From Vitellaria paradoxa (lineage: Eukaryota > Streptophyta > Magnoliopsida > Ericales > Sapotaceae): 64,000 nucleotides of DNA. Shown here piece after piece: positions 58,001 to 64,000 of the stretch; position 1 is the stretch's first letter, and every line of letters starts with the position of its first letter. The stretch is taken from positions 28,486,457-28,550,456 of the forward strand of contig CM034236.1 in the NCBI GenBank assembly GCA_019916065.1, given 5' to 3'. Made by a program: the position numbers and the translations under genes. The notes under the pieces were generated by a model, which was not told where the DNA came from, ran no database searches, and saw only the letters and a list, made by a program, of their open reading frames with translations.

Positions 58001-59500
58001 TCTAGATGAAAGGTAACAATTAGTGCCTCGCATATAATTGGAGATAGAGTTTCACTCTGTCGGGGAGTTCAACTCCAAGGGTTAAGGCACATGACTATGA
58101 AAATGAGCATTGCTCCAGGGATGCGCCTAACACATGTGAATGTCTATCATTTAGGAAAAGAACTCAGCTAAGATCGAGAGCTCAGTTCCTGGTAATGATG
58201 ATCTAGTCTATGTGAAGGGCCTAGGAACCTAGTGTGATGTAAGTGATGTAGTTTCTATGATCATAGAGGCTATGGACATGTTGTATGTGATAACATAATG
58301 GATGGCAATTCAATGATGTATATTAGATATATCTAAGGGAAATCATGACTTAGAAATCATCGACTAAGCTAATCGTAAGTCATTCCCAGTTTCTGGAGTC
58401 TTGCTCATTTAGGTGAAAGTTCTAGATTAATAAGCATTTGATTTCTAAGTCTGTGTCAACCCTAGTAGGTATGTGTTTGCATGTTTGGATGTGGCTTAAC
58501 ATGTCAAAGCACGTGTCGATATGTAAAAACATAGTGCATGGCATGTCATAGCATGTGCTAGCTTGGTAAATGATGTCCCAGCATGTTATATCATGGCGTG
58601 AGAAGGTGAATAAGCATGGTAACATACCATAACATGATTATGGCATGGTATAACATGGCCTAGCATGGCAATATGACATGTAAACATGATATAGGATGAC
58701 AATGACGTGGTATAACATGGAAAGAATAACATAGTATGGTTAAAATGATATTTACCATGGCGTAGCATGGTAATGTGATGATATGGCATGGAACAGCATG
58801 AAAGACATAGTATTATGACATGATATAACATGATAAAATAATGTTATAGCATGGTATGGCACGTTAATATGATGTGGACATGTCATTTATATGATGTCTG
58901 GAATTTTACAAAATTGTCTCGGATAAATCTAGTTAATATCATACATCAAGAATAACTCGGTCTTGAATTATGATTTGGATACATTTCATTGACAAAGAAT
59001 TTTATTTATACAATTAAAATTATTTTATTCTAATTATGCAAACAAATTAATTTAAAAGATAATAAAATTATTCTAAAGAGAAAGTTATATTGAATGTGAA
59101 ACTTAAGAAAGAAAAAGCTCAAATTCTTCCAAAGACCTTGAGAAAACCTCTTAGTGACTGGCTTTAGTGAAGGAGAAGAGAGGGAGGCAGGTGGGGACGG
59201 TGGAAATGAGAAGGGGAGACCCCTATTTTTAGGATTTTTTAGTGAACAAAAAGTTTGCAATGCTTTGAAATGGCAAACAACTTCGTAAAACCCAACAAGT
59301 GGACAAGTTTGAAATGATAAAGGAAAGAAAACATCTTTGCTAAGCTTGTTTTGCAACCTTATTCACTAAATAGGATGGGCAAACAAGTTTGCATAACACC
59401 ACGAGCGAATATGTTTGCAAAAACATAAAGGGCAAACAAGTTTGCAATTCAAAATAGGCAAAAAGGTTTGGCACACACCTAGTTAGCAAACTTTTTGGCA
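55086..59500 (-). repeat. Long Tat-like repeat, copy C (interrupted)
   Basis: It is homologous to copy A along its length and to copy B (reversed) over the TATA and CATG-array part. A TR-GAG-type solo LTR (55232-56743) interrupts it. 57420-58150 holds the low-complexity array and 58480-58880 the CATG array. The U3 side (59360-59460) has GCAAACAAGTTTGC palindromes at least twice. No coding domain is seen. Confidence 0.6.
55232..56743 (-). repeat. TR-GAG-type solo LTR (1512 bp), TSD CCACC
   Basis: On the minus strand it begins TGATTACACTTG and ends GGGTCGGTCA; CCACC flanks it at 55227-55231 and 56744-56748. U3 matches copy 2 LTRs, including the 130-odd codon open frame and GGTCCCGACC words. 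The TATA region reads TCTTTTTAAAGA instead of TCTATATAAAGA. The downstream middle differs from copy 2, and the last third resembles the LTR at 2664. It is another mosaic. Confidence 0.93.
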
Positions 59501-59588
59501 ACTAGGCTAGAAAGAATGCTAATTTGGCCTGAGCCCCTGGATCGAGCCATGTTCGATGATGTTTAGGTTTCACCCTCAGAGAATCGAA

Positions 59589-60793
59589 CCATTCTAAGAC
59601 CTTTGGCATAGTTTTCGAGACCTCCCAGACACTTTTTGGAGTGATTTAGACCAACTAGGTCAAAACTAGACTTAATTTAGAATTTCGACACTAAAATGGA
59701 CTTAAACGGAGATAGGGTTAGCCAATCCTTCGACTTAACCCCTGGAAGTACCACCAGAATGACTCCTCCCATTATTTTTGGGTTTGACAAATCCAAAAAG
59801 CTTCGGCAAGACTCTGAAACACTTTTATGAATTGTAAAAAATTTGACGAATTTTGCAAGAAAATCAACGGAAGGGCCTCTTAAGGTTTGACTTGGCCAGG
59901 CCTAGCTATACCATTACCTCAAGGGCTGAAACCTTGACATTCTTGTGTAATTTGAAGGCCTTCTGAATTCATCTGAGGTCTTCAATTGTGTCTGGGGTGC
60001 CAGTAACTTCCTTGCCATTAGTAGGAGCCATTTTGAGTCGGCGGAGCCCGAATGACCTTTGAAGCAGTATTTTGGCTACTCTGAGCCTACCTCTATGTTC
60101 TTTGACATGTTCTGGGAATCTATGTGTATTTTTATACCTTTATGGCTTGATTTGGGCATTTCGATTGATATCAACCTTAGGGTGCATCGATAGAGGCTGT
60201 TCTTGACTTCTAGACCAAATTGATCCTTGACTCTATATTTTGACCTTTATATATTCAGGCCATTCTAAGACCTTTGGCATAGTTTCCAGGAGCTTTTGGG
60301 ACTCCCACACAATTTTTACAGTGATTTAGACCAATTAGGTCAAACTAGACTCAATTTGGAATTTATGAGGTCGAGTTATGTTCATTTGAAAATGCTACAC
60401 TAAAACAGACTTAAACGGAGACAGGGTTAGCCAATCCTTCGACTTAACCCCTAGAAGCACTACCAGGATGACTCCTCTCACTATTTTTGGTTATGAAGAA
60501 TCTAAAAATGCCATCGATAGGACTCCAGGACACTTCTATGAATTTATAAAAAATTAATGAATTTTGCAAAAGAATCAGTGAAGGGACCTCCTTAAGTTTG
60601 ACTTGGCAAGGCCTAGCTATGCAATTACCTCGAGGGATGAAACCTTGACATTCTTGTGTAATTTGAAGGCCTTTTAAATTCATCTGAGGTCTCAAATTGT
60701 GTCTGGGGTGCCACTAGCTTCCTTGCCATTGGTAGGTGCCATTTTGAGTTGACAGAGCCCGGATGACCTCTGAAGTGGAAATTTGGCTACTCT
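59589..60793. repeat. 671-bp tandem duplication
   Basis: CCATTCTAAGACCTTTGGCA starts both at 59589 and at 60260. The two units stay about 85-90 percent similar through GGTTAGCCAATCCTTCGACT and up to GGCTACTCT, where the second unit is broken by the chromovirus LTR. No coding potential is seen. It may be part of copy C's U3 or a separate repeat. Confidence 0.85.
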
Positions 60794-63522
60794 TGTAATA
60801 CCCTGAATTTCCATGTTAATATAATTTGATGGTTTTAACATGTTTTGGGCATGTTAGTATGTTAAATAAGTGAGTTTAGTCATTAAAGATGACTTGGGGG
60901 TGTGAATTTTGGAAGAAATGGGCAAAATAGCTCAAAAATCAACATTTTGACTCGGGGGCATGCAGAGGGGCGCCCAAGGTAGAGGAGGGGCGCCCATGGT
61001 CCATGATGGGCGCCCCACTTATGCAGAAAATCAACAGTAAGTTGACCTCTGCATTTTCTAGCCGAGACTTAACCCTATACACCTATATTTAGGCTAGGGG
61101 GTGGAAAATTCTGGAAGATTACTGTTTGGGGATTAAAAATATTGATATATATATATATATATATATATATTAGATGGATTTAATGCAAGAGAGAGAGAGA
61201 GAATCGGCTAGGGAAGCAAAAGAAGAGAAAGAGAGAGCAAAGGAGGAAAAGAAGCCACTGGTTGAGGATTTCAAAGGTAGGTTTTCCAAACCTTCATGGA
61301 ATTCAAATTCCTTTTACAAGATTGAAATTAAGACCTTAAGAAACCTTCCTATGTTGTTCTTTTTAGTTTTGATCAAGGAGGGAGAAGATTGGAGCCATCA
61401 AAGTTTGAGGGTTTGGAAGCTCAAGACACCCATTTGTTGATCTATCTTTTTACCACTCAAGGTAGGGATTTCTAGTCTCATTTTAACATATATGAGATGT
61501 ATTTGAGCTAGTAACACTTCTATGAAATTTATTTAAGATTTGGAACCCTTGGAAGTAGAGTTTGTGTGGATGAATGGCTGTGTGTATATATATGTATAGG
61601 TTGGAGCTAGATTTTTGTATTGAAGAAATGGATGGATTAAAATTTGTTTTGATGGACTCTTTGGAGTCTTCTAGGTCCTAGACAAGCCAAGAAATTAAGA
61701 TATTAGGTTAGATATTGGATTGGGTAAAGTTTGGAACCTAAAAACATGGCTTAAAGCTGAAACCGGAGCAAAGTGACCTTCTGGGCAACAGAGGGGCGCC
61801 CATGCTCTTAGGTGGGGCGCCCATGACCCCTCAGGGGCGCCCGTGCTCTTAGGTGGGGCGCCCATGCGCCCTCAGGGGCGCCGATGAACTTTAGGAGGGG
61901 CGCCCACAGAGACCAGAACACCTTTTCTGATTTTTCTTAACTTGACTTCCTACCTTAGGATTATGAAGGGGTTAGGCATATGTTTGTGTGTGAGACTTTT
62001 ATTTGATTAATTGTATGGATTTTAAAATGGGAATGAGCTCTTAAAAGTGATTAAAGGTTGATTATCTTAAACCTATGGGATTAAGCTTGTAAAGGGGAAT
62101 GCTTGCTACCATGAATGAAATGAATTGGAAGCCTACTTTGAGATAAGCGTTTTAATCAAGTAGAATTGTGAATATGCCTTAATGTAAACTTAATGTTAAA
62201 GTGTATGAACTTGTGATTGCATTAATGAATTTTGATTTGGCAAAAGGGAGCTCATGTTCATAACATTGAAAGAGGTTAAATGTTTAATGATGCTTAATAA
62301 ATGTTATTATGTAATGAATCCTAGAATAAACCGGAATGTGGATTTATGTTGTGGAAAAGTATATGATGTTGAATGTGGACTTGTGAATGATGAGATGTAA
62401 TATGATGAATGATTGTTTGTGTGACGGGGGCCGTGGTGGGGTGTGGAAACAGGAAGGGTTTGAGAGTACCCTCGGGTTGAGAGTCCCGGAACTTACGCAG
62501 GGTTTGGTGTCAATGCCAGTGGGTTAGTAGCCCACAACATTATGAGTTTATGGGTTACCCGTGACCTAGGATTGTGATCCTAAATGATGGTGTTTGGTTT
62601 GCCATTTCCATTGGGTCTGGACCCATAAAAGACGGTGTTGTGTATACACCCAACCCCCGATGAATTGTGTGACTATGGTTGTGTGATGGATTATTGGAAT
62701 GTGATAATATGGATGTGAATACATGATTAAATGTTGAGTTTGTGATAATGTGGTTGGAAATGTGACTAGATGTAATATTAGGACATTCAATAATGGAGAT
62801 TGTTTGGAATTGGATGCCATATTGTGATGTCATTAAGTGTCATAGGTATTGTAAATATGGATATGTGATTAATTTTGATTAAACATTAATAGTGAATTGA
62901 AATATGATTTGAGACTCAACAATGAGATTCTAAAGATTAAGTATTGGTTGGAATTGAATTTCTTTTCACAATATTGTTGTGTATAAAGGTACATAGTCTA
63001 AAATGGTGATGTCAATGAATGATTTTGATTCTAGAGTATCGGTGGTAACTAGATACATTATAAAATGCTTGCATATGTGGAATACATATCATATATGTTT
63101 AATTGAGACTTGTGGGCACAAGTGGACCCGTGCTCACATCCCTACAGACTTTGATGCAGGTACAAGCAATAACAATCAAGTGGGTTGATGTGTTGGGACT
63201 AGGAGGTTATGCATGAGCCCTACCAAGCTTATCAAAGCTCTTGGTCATCTACTTTAAATTTCTTTTGGGAATTGTAACGTCGTGCATTTATAAACTCTTT
63301 CAATTTGGTTGTATTGGCCATAAGGCCTAAGTTATGTAATCTGGGAATGGTGTATGTGGTTGGTGACATGGTAATAGTCATGGTTAAACTTATGTTATTC
63401 TATCTTATGTCTTGGGCTCACTAGCTTATGTTGCGTTGCTCTGATTATGGGATTGGTTATATTAGTGCATGTTATGTGTGTTTATCACTCACCCCTCGAG
63501 TCACAAGATCCGGGGCGTGACA
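60794..63522 (+). repeat. 5' LTR of chromovirus element (2729 bp)
   Basis: It starts TGTAATACCC and ends GGGGCGTGACA. It is homologous to the reversed solo LTR at 42542-45783, including the AT run (61145-61170), an adjacent GA run, and GGCGCC arrays at 60967-61016 and 61792-61906. Open frames at 61174-61440 and 62555-62833 are in non-coding LTR sequence and are not supported. Confidence 0.9.
61792..61906 (+). repeat. GGGGCGCCC array in chromovirus LTR
   Basis: Six palindromic GGGGCGCCC or close variants in 115 bp, separated by ATGCTCTTAGGT or ATGACCCCTCA. Almost no decay of CG is seen here, unlike the array in the solo LTR. Confidence 0.88.
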
Positions 63523-63525
63523 GGT

Positions 63526-63539
63526 TGGTATCAGAGCAC
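63526..63539 (+). other. Primer binding site, initiator tRNA-Met type
   Basis: TGGTATCAGAGCAC, three bases after the LTR end, complements the 3' end of plant initiator tRNA-Met. Confidence 0.92.
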
Positions 63540-63651
63540 TAGGTCAGAATACCTAGGGACATGCGAAGTCTTGTATCTCATATTGCATGCTTGAATGTGA
63601 TAGAATTAAATTTTTATCTTGGAATCTAACTTGTCCTGTTTAAATTTTTAG

Positions 63652-64000
63652 ATGGGATTTGAAAAAAGGGAGAGCAGTAGTACTAAGGCCCCATCAGTGG
63701 AGGAAGAGATAGTATGGCCTAGTGATGACATCTTTACCCAAGTAGCAACTGAATGTTTAACTGAAGTCCAAACCCAAAATGTGACAGGGAATGTAGAAGA
63801 GATAAGCAGGGTGCCAGCAACTTTAGGTCCTCAAATGGTACCCTACTATGGGATGCCATACCCAGTTCTATATCCAACACCTTATCCATATCAGAGTGTG
63901 ATGCCTTATCAGATACCTGTTCAGTACCAGTCTGCTTACCCGGTGATGCTAGTACAGAATGTGACTGTGATTGTACCTACTCTTTCAGCAAATCTAACCA
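63652..64000 (+). CDS. gag: Chromovirus gag, N-terminal 116 codons (partial)
   Basis: The frame is open from ATG 63652 to the window edge. An in-frame TAG lies directly before the ATG, which fixes the earliest start. The first 50 residues are acidic (SVEEEIVWPSDDIF). Residues about 60-105 are rich in Tyr, Pro and Gln (YYGMPYPVLYPTPYPYQSV). No capsid domain is reached before the edge, so the assignment rests on position: 110 bp after the primer site of an LTR element in the right orientation. As the structural protein of the element it would form cytoplasmic particles. Confidence 0.75.
   Translation, partial: MGFEKRESSSTKAPSVEEEIVWPSDDIFTQVATECLTEVQTQNVTGNVEEISRVPATLGPQMVPYYGMPYPVLYPTPYPYQSVMPYQIPVQYQSAYPVMLVQNVTVIVPTLSANLT

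Larger units (their letters stand above)
60794..64000 (+). mobile_element. Chromovirus (Tekay/Del-like) LTR element, 5' part
   Basis: 5' LTR, tRNA-iMet primer site, leader and the beginning of gag; the rest is beyond the right edge. It inserted within the second 671-bp unit; the bases before it are ACTCT, which remain single in the uninterrupted first unit. The lineage call rests on LTR length, the LTR end GGGGCGTGACA and the primer site; no polymerase sequence is in the window to confirm it. Confidence 0.85.

Noticed and set aside
61174..61440. 88-codon Glu/Arg-rich frame
   Set aside because: It starts in a GA microsatellite within the chromovirus LTR; the homologous solo LTR shows it is non-coding repeat.

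Overview
This window is 64 kb of plant nuclear heterochromatin-like DNA built almost entirely from nested retrotransposons. The plant signs are chromovirus, Athila and copia elements, primer sites matching plant tRNA-Asp and initiator tRNA-Met, very large LTRs, a LINE and a SINE-like insertion. The overall character is that of an angiosperm, probably a eudicot; I could not resolve the species. I found no convincing host protein gene, rRNA, tRNA gene or CRISPR array. Every long reading frame belongs to a transposable element, and most are broken.

Layout. 1-4295 (minus) is the 5' half of a gag-only LTR element (called TR-GAG here) with an open 597-codon gag, a tRNA-Asp primer site and its 5' LTR. 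It inserted into a decayed copia element (4296-8897), which was also hit by a TR-GAG solo LTR (5408-6982, target duplication GGCAT). 8898-17788 is AT-rich non-coding DNA with a candidate MITE, a candidate SINE and faint degenerate repeats. 17853-38882 (minus) is a full-length Athila-type Ty3/gypsy element with gag, pol and a third ORF, all carrying nonsense or frameshift damage except a 1395-codon open pol segment. A complete TR-GAG element (20591-28070, plus, target duplication GAGTT) sits inside its 3' part. The low-coordinate end of the Athila element is abnormal: its 3' LTR is cut short and joined to an inverted piece of its own gag, and the flanks share a 64-bp duplication instead of 5 bp.

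39598-60793 is a patchwork of three diverged copies (A minus, B plus, C minus) of a long repeat that looks like a Tat-type LTR element. It contains low-complexity arrays, CATG-rich arrays and TATA-bearing LTR segments. Three solo LTRs interrupt it: a chromovirus LTR at 42542-45783 (TSD TGCAA), itself hit by a 5'-truncated LINE; an Athila-like LTR at 52868-54961 (TSD ATTGT); and a TR-GAG-type LTR at 55232-56743 (TSD CCACC). From 60794 to the window end is the 5' LTR, tRNA-iMet primer site and gag start of a chromovirus (Tekay/Del-like) element.

How the pieces relate. TR-GAG and the Athila element have the same tRNA-Asp primer site, the same polypurine tract core, TG...CA ends and a shared internal motif next to a G tract. 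This suggests, as inference, that TR-GAG elements are non-autonomous partners that keep their own Gag but borrow Athila-type polymerase and integrase. The most unusual observations are the aberrant Athila integration junction, the shared internal purine-tract motif, the family-specific palindrome clusters in LTRs, and the exchange of U3 segments between LTR families.
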